Source: Caldilineaceae bacterium
GTDB taxonomy: Bacteria > Chloroflexota > Anaerolineae > Caldilineales > Caldilineaceae
NCBI GenBank assembly: GCA_026645575.1
Contig: JAPKMW010000073.1
Coordinates: 1-60,898 of the forward strand
DNA length: 60,898 bases
Direction: 5' to 3'
The notes below the pieces were generated by a model. It did not search any database. It saw only the letters and a program-made list of their open reading frames with translations, and was not told the origin of the DNA. The position numbers were made by a program, and so were the translations under genes. How positions within the stretch are numbered: the stretch's first letter is position 1; the number at the start of each line of letters is the position of its first letter. This document shows positions 16,005 to 25,433 of this stretch, one piece after another.

Positions 16005-19000
16005 TTACTTCTTCTGCATGACCTCGCTCAGCTCGCCGTCGAATTGGACTACATGCGGATCATTGGCGAGTTTGATGTCCATATCCAACTTCTCATATTT
16101 ATTCGACCATGAAGCAGTATCGGTTTCTCTACCGTTGGCTATATTACGATCGATTTCTTCCGTCATCTGCACCCATGCCTCGGATATGAGCAGTTCGCGT
16201 TGGATATTCCACGCCAACTGCTTAATCACTTCGTTCCCGCTGCGGGCGTAAGCGGCATGCTCTTTGATGTTGAACAACGCGGCGGTTTCGTTCATCTTGA
16301 GGTTCGTGCCCGACACAAAGGTATATGAGGTCTCCTTTGGAAGCAAACCTCCACCAACTTTGCCATCGCGTCCGCCCATGTTCGCCCGCAGATGAACGGT
16401 CCACCCTGCCTTTTCAAATTTGGCAATCAAGCGCTGCCCTTCATGGGTCTTCTTGAACAGTCGCCACGCCTTCATAAAGCCCGGCGTTTGGCGCAGCGCC
16501 TTGGAGATGACAATCTTGCGGCCATCGGGGTCGATGTATTTGAGCGGATTGTTGGTGGCATAGCTATAGGTGTTGACCATTTGCGGATGGGTCAAATAGT
16601 CGGTAAAACCCTCATTCTGTTGCGGATTGCCCACATATTCCCACACCACCGGGTCTACGCTGATAAAGCGCCCGCTGAAGGCATCGTAATAACGCCCGCC
16701 ATAGTAGTGCAGACCGCTGGCATCCAGCTCTTTGTCGGTAAAGCCGTAGTAGACTTGGCCGCTCTGCTGGCTGGTGCGTACTTCGCCATAGGGATAATAG
16801 GTTTGTTCATCCAGCACGGCCCCCGTGTGGTCGAGCAGGAGATTGGTTCCCCCCAAATGGTCGGCCAGATACCAGCGCAGATCGGCGGGTGCGGGGGCAA
16901 CCCCGTCAACCGGCGTGGTGAAGCCCTGGATCAACTGGGCCGGGTTGAAGGCTTTGCTGATCTGCGCCACCCGATCTTCATCGTCAAAGAGGTAGAAGAT
17001 GAGCCGATCCCCGCGCAACTCGACATTTTCGCCCACGTAGAGGGTGGTGGTCATCACGTCGCCCTGTTGTACGCGCTGGCGCACCCGCACCCCTTCGGCA
17101 TTGTAGGCATAGGCGCTCTGTCGCTCACCAGTGGTAGCGGCGGTCAACTGCTCTTTGGCATTCCATTGATAGGTGGCCGCTCCTTTGCGGATCAGATGGC
17201 CCTTGGCGTCATAGCCATAGCTCAGTGCGCCCGCACTGGTGAGCGCATGGGGGCCAGCATTGCCTTCGCCATAGCGCAACTCGCCCAGGTTTTGATCAGC
17301 AGCGGTGCTGCTCGTTTTGCGCACCAGGTTGCCGATGGCGTCATAGCCATAGTCGATTTGACCGTAGCCGCCGCTGGCACTGGTGAGCCGGTAGAGCGCG
17401 TCATAGGTAAAGCTTTGTGTCTGGCTCGTGGGCAAGCCGCCCGTTGCCGCCCGCCGGTCCACAATGCCCAGCAGGTTGCTGACGCCGTCAAAGCTGTAGT
17501 CCAACAATTGCAGCGGATCGGCGCCGCGCATGGCCTCCAGCGTGGTCAGCCGCATCCGGTTGTCATAGCGGTAGTGGCCCACCACCCCGTTGGCATAGGT
17601 GACGGCGGTGCGCTGGTTAAAGGGGGTGTATTGAATCGCTTCAATCACGCCGGGAATCCGCCGTAGCAGACCACCCGCATCATATTCGTAGCCCACGGCC
17701 GTGCCGTCGGGGTAGATCAGCCTGGTCATGCGGTTCATGGCGTCAAACTCGCTGCGCGTCACAAAGGTCAACTCTTCGTCGGCAAAGTGGCGCAGACTGG
17801 CGGTCACATTGCCGCGACCATCATACGCATAGTGCAGCGACCCCACCTGGTCTTCCACAGCGGCCAACCGCCCCAATGTGTTGGTGGCGCCGGGATAGCG
17901 TGTATTCAGATCGCCATCGTAATGATAGCGCGCGTTGACCACTGTCGGGCGGCCATCGGTGTAGCGCAGCGTTTCCACCAACGGGCGGTTGGCCGCGTCA
18001 TAGGTGGTTTCCACCACCTGGCCAAGCGCATCTTCGGTGCGGATCACGTTGCCGCTGTCGTCGTGGGTGTAGCGCGTGACGCCCTGGTTGGGATCATCCT
18101 GTTGCAGCAGGCGGCCCAGCCCATCGTAGCGCATGGTGCGCGTGTTGCCTTGCCCATCGACCAACTGGGTCAGGTTGCCCAGCAGGTCATAGCCATAGCG
18201 GGTGGTAATCGGCGTTGGTTGGCCGTTGACCAGATTGACCTCTTCGACGCTGATCAGCCGCTCCAAGCCGTCATAGCGCATGGCCGTCGGCGTGTTGGCG
18301 TGGGGCGAGTCAGCGCGGTTGTCCTCTTCATCCCCTTGCACCTGGGCCAGCGGACGATAGCGGGCTGATGAATAGCTGCCGTCGGGGTTTTCCGTGCGCA
18401 CCACCCGGCCCATCGCGTCGTATGTGAGCGTGTTCTTCGGCTGCTCTGCCGGCGGCGGCTGATAGGCAAAACCGCTGGCGTAGTAGGGTTGGAACTGTTG
18501 ATAGACGCTCTGGCGGGCGTTGTAAGTCACCGCCTCTTCGACCACGACTTTGTTGTCCGCCGCTTCCCGGCGCGTCTGCAATTTGCGTCCCAGGCCATCA
18601 TAATAGGTGACACTGGTCACAACATCGCTGCCGCCGCTTTGCACCCGTTGCTCGGTGGTGATCGCGCTGCGCGGGCTGCCGATGGCGTAGCTGAATTGCT
18701 GCGTCGGCAATTCCACGCTATCCCCTGGCTCGACAATTTTGCTCAACCGGCTAAAGGTGTCATAGACAAAGAAGATGGGCTGCCCATTGTAGTCGGTGGC
18801 GGCCATGGCTTTGCCCAGCCCAGGGTGATAGATGGCGGCGTAAGAAAGCACGTTGCCGTTGCCCAGGTGCAGTTGTTCCAACACCGGGAAGGTGTGCAGT
18901 TGGGCATCATATTCGACGGTGGTGCGGTTGCCGTTGGCATCCATCATCGCAACGACGTTGCCATATTGATCATAGGCGTGGCGTTTGGTCGCGATGTAGC

Positions 19001-21803
19001 GATTCTCGCCCGCCGGTCCCAAACCGCCTTCCTGGCGCGTCAACTGTCCGCGCGTGATCTGTCCCAGCGGCAGACCGACATACGCCTCGCCATCATAGTA
19101 GAAGCGTTGGTCACTGACAAAGGCGCCGGCCTCGTCAGTCTGGTAGACGCGCTGGGGGCGGTTGAGCAGCCACGCTTCCAGGTTATAGGCATAGTCGGTG
19201 TATTTGAGCAGTTCATCATCGCCGCAACTTAGATCCTCGCCGCAAACCTGACCATAATTGAACTCCTTGGTGAGATTGCCGTAGTTGTCCTGCTCATAGC
19301 GCTGGCGCAATTGCACCGGCTGGGCCTCTTGTTCGTGTACATAGCGGTCACTCTGGCTGAGATAGGCGTAGGCGATGGCTTTGCTGTTGTGCGTCTGTTG
19401 CGGCTCGACCACCACCAACGTGGTGAGTTGGTTGACCGTGCGTTCAAAGCAGCCGGTAAAGCTCCCGCTACATGCGCCTCCTTCGGCCAACACCTCTTTG
19501 GTCAACAACATCCCTTTGCGACTTTCGTCGGTCATGCCCACATCATAGGTGTGGCGGGTAACGGTGGTCGGTGCAGTGGAATCGCCCCGCTTGATCTCTT
19601 CGCTGCGCACAAAGCCGCGGAACTCCTTTTGCACGCCGTCGTAGTAGCCGTCGCGGTAATGATAGTCAATCACATAGTCGTCGCCGCTGTTGGCGTCATG
19701 CACTTTGACTTGGCGTACCACCTGCACCGGGAAGGGCAGATTGACCCCCCAGGGCGTGCCCGCATCCCAATCGGCAATGTGGTCATCCACTGAGGATTTG
19801 TAGTTGATGTGGATGGCGCGCCCCAGCCCATTGTCCACACTTTGCAGCAGGAAGGGTTGCGCGCCGACCGAGAAATCGACATATTGCAGTGCCTCGTTGG
19901 CCGGGGCGGGATAGCGACTGTAAAGCAATTCGACGGCGCCATCACCATCCATATCAGCCAGACGCACTGCTGTGTCTTGGGCATTGAAGGCAGGCGTGTC
20001 GCGCAGGACAATCGGTTCAGTTAAGCTGCCGTCGCCCAGGCTGAGCCAATAGTAGACGGTGCGGTTGCCGGGCAGCACCAGATCGACCAGCCCATCGTTG
20101 TTGATGTCGCCGGCCTGGATCTGCGCCGACTGGGCGCCGACGCCGCTGGGCGGGTTGAGCAGCGTTTCCCCTTCGGCATAGCTGCCGTTGCCATTGTGCG
20201 CCCAGTAGACCACCAACCCGTCACGCACAAAGAGCAGATCCTCCATGCGGTCGCCGGTAATGTCGCCCACTTTGATGTTGGGATCGCTAAACTTGGCGGC
20301 GTCACCGGCGGCGGGGGCTGGGACATCAAAGTCGGCGTTCTGGCTCCACGCCTTTTCCCGCGCCAGCCAAACCTTGAGGCGACCGGCGGTACTCAAGACC
20401 ACATCAATGCGATGGTCGTTGTTGACATCGATCAGTTGCACATTGGGGTCGTTGAGGTCAAAGCCAGGCGATGGGCCAAAATCGATGCGGCCATTCTTTT
20501 CCCATTCTCCATCGCGCTTGTTGGTGTAGTAGAAGAAGGGCGCGCCCGCGGTAGCACCGCTCTTGACCAGCAGATCGACGCGGCCATCACCATTCATGTC
20601 GGCCATGCGCACATTGGGGTTGGAGATCCGTTCCGGCGGCGACTGCGTCGGATAGACCGGTTCGACCTGCCAGCGCCCCAGCCCGCGGTTGAGGTAGAAG
20701 CGATGCCCCTCCGCCGCGGTGTAGGCCAGGTCAGGCAGGCCATCGGCGTTGATGTCCACCAGATCGGCGTCAGGATTGGTGAGACCCAGCGGCGGCGGGT
20801 TCTGCATTGTTACCACCTGCGACGCCGTCGGCTCAAACTGGGTATAGCTGAAGCTGTGCGGCGGTAGCGTACTCACACCGTCGTCGCCGACCTGGGTCAC
20901 GCTGATGAGCAAGGAGTATTTGCCGGTAGATCGCTCTGGTTCATAGGCAAAATCGTAGGCGCGCACGAGCTTGCCCAGCGCCAGCATCTCGATACGGGTG
21001 CCACGCAGCGCCAGGGTGATCGGCGCACCGCTCCGTCGATCGGTAAAGGGATCGGGGCGCGGCGCATACTGGAAACGGACAGCGCTGTTTCCTCCCGTCG
21101 CGCCCTGGTTATAGTGGATCGCGCTGGGGTAGGCATAGCCGCCATCGTGTTGATAGCTGTAGACCAATTCATTGCCGTTGGGGTCGATCTGGCGCGTCAA
21201 CTCCCAGCGGAAGATACCTTGTGGGGTGACAACGCGGCTATTTTCCCCCTCGCCAAAGAGGTAGCGCATCCCGTCCGGGGAATGGGCTTCCCAGCCGCCG
21301 CCTTCCAGCCGCCGGAAACGCATAAACTGCCCTTCATTTTCAAAGCGATAGGCGCCGTCGGTAAGGGGGACCAGCTTTTCACCGTCGTTGTAAATGAACT
21401 CATCTTTGGTGTCGTCGTAACTCGGCAGCCCATTTTCGGTGCGCCGCTGGATCGATGGGATGCTTAACTTCCAGCCCATACCCCACGGCCCATTGCCATT
21501 GCCGCCATTGTAGGCCAGATCCAGCGCCGGTTGCAGACCAGCCCGCCCCGGTGGCGCGACAAATTTGACCGGAAAACTACTGGTGCCGGTGCTTAAGTCC
21601 GGCTGGAAGGTTTCCCCCAGCCCTTCCAGCGAACCAGGGCCGGAGGGCAGCGAGATCACCTGCGGCTTGACGCCCGATTTGTCCTGGGCATAGGCCGCCA
21701 TTGGATAGAGTAAGAGAAAAAGCAGCGGGGTGATGACAGCCAGGCAGCAGGCCACTTTTACACGTAGCCGCCTGGTGTCAGCTATGAGATTGGGTTGATT
21801 CAT
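16005..21803 (-). CDS. SpvB/FG-GAP/RHS (TcB-TcC-like) secreted toxin protein, copy 1
   Basis: A 1932-residue protein with the architecture of a fused TcB-TcC. Residues 14-40 are a signal peptide (VACCLAVITPLLFLLLYPMA, cut near AYAQD). The SpvB domain (about 45-330) has ISLPSGPGSLEGLGE and WGMGWKLSIPSIQRRTENGL. FG-GAP/VCBS calcium-type repeats (about 340-640) show DINADGLPDL, DMNGDGRVDLL, DVNNDHRIDVV, DINNDGLVDLV and DMDGDGAVELL. Many YD repeats follow, then the RHS core (YYPYGEV, GLHYYGGRYYDAFSGRFISVDP, NNPLKYIDPDG). The tip, residues 1762-1932, is unlike copy 2 and I do not recognise it; it has no HExxH. In Tc toxins the RHS shell encloses and releases such a tip. AAAGGAAACAGGT precedes the ATG, the transcript starts behind the two-heptamer promoter at 21918-21950, and no immunity-like gene follows. 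Confidence 0.88.
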   Translation of the reverse strand: MNQPNLIADTRRLRVKVACCLAVITPLLFLLLYPMAAYAQDKSGVKPQVISLPSGPGSLEGLGETFQPDLSTGTSSFPVKFVAPPGRAGLQPALDLAYNGGNGNGPWGMGWKLSIPSIQRRTENGLPSYDDTKDEFIYNDGEKLVPLTDGAYRFENEGQFMRFRRLEGGGWEAHSPDGMRYLFGEGENSRVVTPQGIFRWELTRQIDPNGNELVYSYQHDGGYAYPSAIHYNQGATGGNSAVRFQYAPRPDPFTDRRSGAPITLALRGTRIEMLALGKLVRAYDFAYEPERSTGKYSLLISVTQVGDDGVSTLPPHSFSYTQFEPTASQVVTMQNPPPLGLTNPDADLVDINADGLPDLAYTAAEGHRFYLNRGLGRWQVEPVYPTQSPPERISNPNVRMADMNGDGRVDLLVKSGATAGAPFFYYTNKRDGEWEKNGRIDFGPSPGFDLNDPNVQLIDVNNDHRIDVVLSTAGRLKVWLAREKAWSQNADFDVPAPAAGDAAKFSDPNIKVGDITGDRMEDLLFVRDGLVVYWAHNGNGSYAEGETLLNPPSGVGAQSAQIQAGDINNDGLVDLVLPGNRTVYYWLSLGDGSLTEPIVLRDTPAFNAQDTAVRLADMDGDGAVELLYSRYPAPANEALQYVDFSVGAQPFLLQSVDNGLGRAIHINYKSSVDDHIADWDAGTPWGVNLPFPVQVVRQVKVHDANSGDDYVIDYHYRDGYYDGVQKEFRGFVRSEEIKRGDSTAPTTVTRHTYDVGMTDESRKGMLLTKEVLAEGGACSGSFTGCFERTVNQLTTLVVVEPQQTHNSKAIAYAYLSQSDRYVHEQEAQPVQLRQRYEQDNYGNLTKEFNYGQVCGEDLSCGDDELLKYTDYAYNLEAWLLNRPQRVYQTDEAGAFVSDQRFYYDGEAYVGLPLGQITRGQLTRQEGGLGPAGENRYIATKRHAYDQYGNVVAMMDANGNRTTVEYDAQLHTFPVLEQLHLGNGNVLSYAAIYHPGLGKAMAATDYNGQPIFFVYDTFSRLSKIVEPGDSVELPTQQFSYAIGSPRSAITTEQRVQSGGSDVVTSVTYYDGLGRKLQTRREAADNKVVVEEAVTYNARQSVYQQFQPYYASGFAYQPPPAEQPKNTLTYDAMGRVVRTENPDGSYSSARYRPLAQVQGDEEDNRADSPHANTPTAMRYDGLERLISVEEVNLVNGQPTPITTRYGYDLLGNLTQLVDGQGNTRTMRYDGLGRLLQQDDPNQGVTRYTHDDSGNVIRTEDALGQVVETTYDAANRPLVETLRYTDGRPTVVNARYHYDGDLNTRYPGATNTLGRLAAVEDQVGSLHYAYDGRGNVTASLRHFADEELTFVTRSEFDAMNRMTRLIYPDGTAVGYEYDAGGLLRRIPGVIEAIQYTPFNQRTAVTYANGVVGHYRYDNRMRLTTLEAMRGADPLQLLDYSFDGVSNLLGIVDRRAATGGLPTSQTQSFTYDALYRLTSASGGYGQIDYGYDAIGNLVRKTSSTAADQNLGELRYGEGNAGPHALTSAGALSYGYDAKGHLIRKGAATYQWNAKEQLTAATTGERQSAYAYNAEGVRVRQRVQQGDVMTTTLYVGENVELRGDRLIFYLFDDEDRVAQISKAFNPAQLIQGFTTPVDGVAPAPADLRWYLADHLGGTNLLLDHTGAVLDEQTYYPYGEVRTSQQSGQVYYGFTDKELDASGLHYYGGRYYDAFSGRFISVDPVVWEYVGNPQQNEGFTDYLTHPQMVNTYSYATNNPLKYIDPDGRKIVISKALRQTPGFMKAWRLFKKTHEGQRLIAKFEKAGWTVHLRANMGGRDGKVGGGLLPKETSYTFVSGTNLKMNETAALFNIKEHAAYARSGNEVIKQLAWNIQRELLISEAWVQMTEEIDRNIANGRETDTASWSNKYEKLDMDIKLANDPHVVQFDGELSEVMQKK

Positions 21804-21828
21804 ACCTGTTTCCTTTTATACAAGGGTG

Positions 21829-21856
21829 CGCCGCTGGCGCACTTGTGCCAGCGGCG
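21829..21856 (-). other. hairpin in the 5' untranslated region of RHS copy 1
   Basis: A 10-bp perfect stem (CGCCGCTGGC at 21829-21838 with 21847-21856) lies between the proposed -10 box and the start codon, followed upstream by a second small stem (CTTGCC/GGCAAG near 21871-21890). The leader of this transcript would be structured; no known riboswitch is recognised. Confidence 0.5.
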
Positions 21857-21917
21857 TCCGCATCATCTAAACACTTGCCAACGGTCGGCAAGCGCACCTT
21901 TGTCAAGGCGTGGAAAC

Positions 21918-21950
21918 AGGATAAGCGGTGAACGTCACAGAAACGTCACA
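21918..21950 (-). promoter_or_regulatory. SARP-type promoter of RHS copy 1: two TGTGACG heptamers, TATCCT -10
   Basis: On the minus strand heptamers TGTGACG at 21950-21944 and 21939-21933 are 11 bp apart (spacer TTTC), and TATCCT (21923-21918) begins after nine further bases. The RHS start codon is about 115 bases downstream. Confidence 0.75.
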
Positions 21951-21983
21951 GAGTTTGGTGGAAGATTGGAACTTAGGGGTCGG

Positions 21984-22054
21984 CGCCCCTTTCTGGAAGA
22001 GGCGGAAACCGTGCGATCAGAGAGGACAATCATTGCCTCTTCCAGAAAGGGGCG
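21984..22054. repeat. 20-bp perfect inverted repeat between BTAD regulator 2 and RHS copy 1
   Basis: Arms 21984-22003 (CGCCCCTTTCTGGAAGAGGC) and 22035-22054 pair completely. The position just after the stop of the upstream minus-strand regulator suggests transcript termination, insulating the RHS promoter. Confidence 0.85.
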
Positions 22055-22063
22055 CGTAAGCGT

Positions 22064-25000
22064 TTACGTCACCACAAGTTGTGTGGCTTCTGTCACGAGT
22101 TGGGGTAGCGGGATGGTTTGCCCTTCGGCCCACAGCGCGGCAAAGGCGCTCTCCCCTAGTTCTTGGCGCAAGGTGGTTGTTTGCTGTTCATAGGCAACGG
22201 CATAGGTAGCGCTCATTGGGTTCCCAATCGCCTGGCGCAGCGCTTGGGCGGCCCCCAGAAAATGGGCCGCGGTTTGGGGGTGTTGCTTAAATTCAACGAG
22301 CAAGGTGGCAATGTGTTCAAGCGCATCGTAGATCGACCACTTATAGTTTAATGCAACCATCGTCTGGAGATTCTGGCAATAGTAGACGAATGCCTGTCGG
22401 TAATCGCCTTGCTTGCGCGCCACGTTGCCAAGCAGCAGCAGGGCATAGCCGGCGTTCCCTTTGTCGCCAATGGCACGCGTGATCTGTAACGACTCTTCGG
22501 CATAGCGGCGTGCCTGGGTAAATTCGTTTTGCTCCAACGCTCGGCGGCCCAGGCTGCGCAAGGCCGACCCCATGAGACCCTGATGCCCGATGGCACGCGC
22601 AAGGGCCAAACACTCTTGATGGTGGGCCTGGGCCGTGGCAAAATCGCCCAGCAGATTGAGCGTCGTGCCGAGATTCAGCAGCACATTGGCAATACGCACC
22701 TGGTCGCCCAACCGCCGATAACGGGCCAGGCTTTCCACAAAATAGTCGCGCGCATCGGCAAACCGGTCCTGATCGTAGGCCATATGCCCCTGATGTTGCT
22801 GGACGCGGGCAATGCCATAGTCATCTTGCAAGAGGCGGTATAACGCTAAACTTTGTTCCAGATGTTGTTGGGCCAGTGTAAAGTTGGCTTGCGGGATCTC
22901 CACCATCGCCATGTTTTGCAGAACTTCGGCAATCCCGCTGTCATCTTCAACCTGATGAAAAAGGGCCAAACTTTGCTGGAAAAACGCCATCGCCTCGGTC
23001 AAATCGCTCTGGCGAAAGCTCAGAAAGCCAGCCGCATTGAGTGCTTGCGCAACGATTGCCGTGTCGCGCGCTGTGTGCTGGGCCAGCGCCCTTTGCAACC
23101 AGGCGCGCCCTTCACTGACATAGCCGCGCGTCCACCAGAAGCGCACGGCCGCCACCGCCAGACGCATGGCCGCGTCAGACGCACCTGCGGCTAACAAATA
23201 ATCCAAGGCTGCCCGTAGATTGGGATGCTCAATCTCAAAGCGGTCTAACCATTGTTGTTGTTGCGCGGCCAGCAAGTGGGGTGCGGCTTGCTCTGCCCAG
23301 TGGCGAAAGAAGTCGGCATGACGGCGTTGGATCGTATGGAATGCGGCGCCGGGTGGAAAGCGTTCTAACGCATATTCACGCAGCGTTTCCAACAGGCGAT
23401 AGCGGTTGTCGCCATCGCGTGGTTCGACAATGACGAGTGATTTATCGACCAACTGGGTGAGAAGGTCTATTGGATAGTGGATATTGGCGATTGGGCTTTG
23501 GGCTTTGGGGTGAACTCCCTCCCCCTGGGCATCCAATCCCCAATATCCACTATCCACTATCTGTTCTAACGCAGCCAAGGTAAAGCCACCACGAAAGATC
23601 GCAACTGTATGAAAGAGCCGGCGTTCGGCTTCATCCAGCAGATCGTAGCTCCAATCAATGGCGGCGCGTAGGGTTTGCTGGCGGGGCTGGGCGGTACGGT
23701 TGCCTTGAGTCAATAGCGCAAAACGCGCGCCAAGGTGATCGGTCAAACGGGCGGCAATCTGTTCGACTGACAACACCTTAACCCGCGCCGCGGCCAGTTC
23801 AATCGCCAGCGGGATGCCATCTAGTTGGCTGCAAATGGCGATCACCGCCGGGGCATTGGCCAAGGTCAGTTGAAACGTGGGTTGGACGGTGCAAGCGCGT
23901 TCATAAAAGAGGCGGATACAGGCAAATTGCCCCAACAGATCGGTCAACGGGATGGCTTGCGGATCGGGCAATGTCAGCGTCGGCACCGGCCAGAGCATTT
24001 CACCGGACACATTGAGCGCTTCGCGGCTGGTCGTCATGATCTGCAACTGGGGACAGGAACTCAGCAATGCGCTGACAAGCTGGGCAGTCGCTTCGACGAG
24101 ATGCTCGCAGTTGTCGATGAGCAGGAGCAACGGTTTGTCACCGAGAAAATCGATCAGACTGTGCAGGAGCGCTTCGTTGGCCCGTTCCGCGACGCCCAGG
24201 GCTTTGGCAACAGCCTGCGCCACCTGGTCGCCGGTGGTTAGCGCCGCCAACTCCACCCACCAGACGCCATGGACAAAGCGGTCGATCAGGTCGGTGGCGG
24301 CTTGGATGGCAAGGCGTGTTTTGCCACTACCGCCGGCCCCGGTCAAGGTGAGGAGGCGCGTTTTGCCAGTCGGCGGGGTGAGCAATTGCTTGACCGCCGC
24401 CGTCTCCTCGGTCCGGCCCACAAAGCTGGTCAAGGGAATCGGCAGGTTGGTGATTCTGGCCGCGGTGGCAGCTTCGGTTCCCGTTTGTTGTTTGATCCAA
24501 TGGTAGAGGGCGGTGGTTTCCGGCATCGGCGGTGCATCAAGATCGGCTAAAAGCGCCCGTTCACACTGTTCATATTGGCGCAGGGCCGCCGGTCGGTCAC
24601 CGGTGGCCACGTAACAAAACATGAGGTGCTGGTGCGCCGGTTCATTGGCCAGGTCAATCGCCAAAATTTGCTGCGCCACTGTAATCGCCGTACCATAGTC
24701 GCTCTGGGAACGCAACACTTGGGTCACTTGTAAAAAGAGGGTGAGCAAGCGCGTTCGATAATGTTCGCGTTCGCTGGTGAGCCACTCCTCGTAGAAACCG
24801 GCCAACAGTTCCCCTTGCCAGAGCGCCAAGCGCGCCGGCAACGCCGCCGGGTTGAGCGTTTCCAGTTCGTCTTCAATGGACAGCAATTCATCGAGATCGG
24901 TCCAAATGGTGTAGTCGGGGTTGAGTTGTACATGGTCGCGATCGACCAGGAGCAGATCGGCGGCCACTTCTTTGCGCAGGGCGGCCAACGCCGTGCGCAG

Positions 25001-25231
25001 GGAATGGCGCGCTTGAGCATCCGATGAATCGCCCCAGAAGAGGGTTGCCAGGTGGTCGCGTGTCTGGCGCTCCGGGTGGAGCAGCAGATAGGCCAGCAGC
25101 GCCTCGACTTTGCGTCGCGATAGGCGAATAACTTCCTGATCCCGTTCAACGCGCAGCGGGCCGAGCAAATAGATGCGCAGCCCAGTAGATTGGACAATCC
25201 CATTGGCCGATCGTGTGTCTTCCTTCCACAT
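22064..25231 (-). CDS. BTAD/NB-ARC/TPR transcriptional regulator within the Tc-like locus (1055 aa)
   Basis: An AfsR-like regulator. Residues about 18-110 form the winged helix (IYLLGPLRVERDQEVIRLS, RRKVEALLAYLLLHPE, DHLATLFWGDSSDAQARHSL). Residues about 115-255 form the BTAD (LWQGELLAGFYEEWL, AIDLANEPAHQHLMFCY). The NB-ARC ATPase follows with P-loop GAGGSGKTR near 298, LLLLIDNCEHLVEAT near 370, IMTTSREALNV and GIPLAIELAAARV. TPR repeats (ALALYR, LLNLGTTLNLLGDFATAQAHHQECL) fill residues 640-1000. It lies between the two RHS genes on the same strand and is the obvious candidate to bind the heptamer promoters, but this is inferred from position and protein type. A TATGAT (25248-25243) ends 11 bases before the ATG, so the leader is only a few bases. 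An intergenic-type inverted repeat (23472-23555) is read in frame between the ATPase and TPR parts. Confidence 0.9.
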   Translation of the reverse strand: MWKEDTRSANGIVQSTGLRIYLLGPLRVERDQEVIRLSRRKVEALLAYLLLHPERQTRDHLATLFWGDSSDAQARHSLRTALAALRKEVAADLLLVDRDHVQLNPDYTIWTDLDELLSIEDELETLNPAALPARLALWQGELLAGFYEEWLTSEREHYRTRLLTLFLQVTQVLRSQSDYGTAITVAQQILAIDLANEPAHQHLMFCYVATGDRPAALRQYEQCERALLADLDAPPMPETTALYHWIKQQTGTEAATAARITNLPIPLTSFVGRTEETAAVKQLLTPPTGKTRLLTLTGAGGSGKTRLAIQAATDLIDRFVHGVWWVELAALTTGDQVAQAVAKALGVAERANEALLHSLIDFLGDKPLLLLIDNCEHLVEATAQLVSALLSSCPQLQIMTTSREALNVSGEMLWPVPTLTLPDPQAIPLTDLLGQFACIRLFYERACTVQPTFQLTLANAPAVIAICSQLDGIPLAIELAAARVKVLSVEQIAARLTDHLGARFALLTQGNRTAQPRQQTLRAAIDWSYDLLDEAERRLFHTVAIFRGGFTLAALEQIVDSGYWGLDAQGEGVHPKAQSPIANIHYPIDLLTQLVDKSLVIVEPRDGDNRYRLLETLREYALERFPPGAAFHTIQRRHADFFRHWAEQAAPHLLAAQQQQWLDRFEIEHPNLRAALDYLLAAGASDAAMRLAVAAVRFWWTRGYVSEGRAWLQRALAQHTARDTAIVAQALNAAGFLSFRQSDLTEAMAFFQQSLALFHQVEDDSGIAEVLQNMAMVEIPQANFTLAQQHLEQSLALYRLLQDDYGIARVQQHQGHMAYDQDRFADARDYFVESLARYRRLGDQVRIANVLLNLGTTLNLLGDFATAQAHHQECLALARAIGHQGLMGSALRSLGRRALEQNEFTQARRYAEESLQITRAIGDKGNAGYALLLLGNVARKQGDYRQAFVYYCQNLQTMVALNYKWSIYDALEHIATLLVEFKQHPQTAAHFLGAAQALRQAIGNPMSATYAVAYEQQTTTLRQELGESAFAALWAEGQTIPLPQLVTEATQLVVT
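23472..23555. repeat. inverted repeat read in frame inside BTAD regulator 2
   Basis: Arms 23472-23487 (GGATAGTGGATATTGG) and 23540-23555 are perfectly complementary. The words resemble those of the hairpin before pgk (56824-56901). It encodes about 27 residues around GYWGLDAQGEGVHPKA that interrupt the usual ALEQIVD...LLTQLVDKSLV junction. Confidence 0.75.
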
Positions 25232-25317
25232 GCTGCCAATGTATCATAAACCCACGCTTTCCCAAAGTGTAGACGGTCAGTCAGATGAGAGTAAGGATTC
25301 GGTAACAATAGAACGCC

Positions 25318-25362
25318 TTACCCTGCTCTGTGCGAGTCACGGACTCGCACAGAGCAGGGTAA
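25318..25362. repeat. 20-bp perfect inverted repeat after RHS copy 2
   Basis: Arms 25318-25337 (TTACCCTGCTCTGTGCGAGT) and 25343-25362 pair completely around a 5-nt loop. It lies about 70 bp after the stop of RHS copy 2 and is a good terminator candidate. Confidence 0.85.
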
Positions 25363-25433
25363 ACGATTTGTTTATCGACCGTCACGCTGCCGCTGTAGCT
25401 TCCCGTTATCTTGGTTGTGTGTTCATGATTCTG

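Noticed and set aside
16392..17666. 424-codon plus-strand frame opposite RHS copy 1
   Set aside because: Shadow of the repetitive YD-repeat region; a matching frame lies opposite RHS copy 2, as expected from paralogous DNA.
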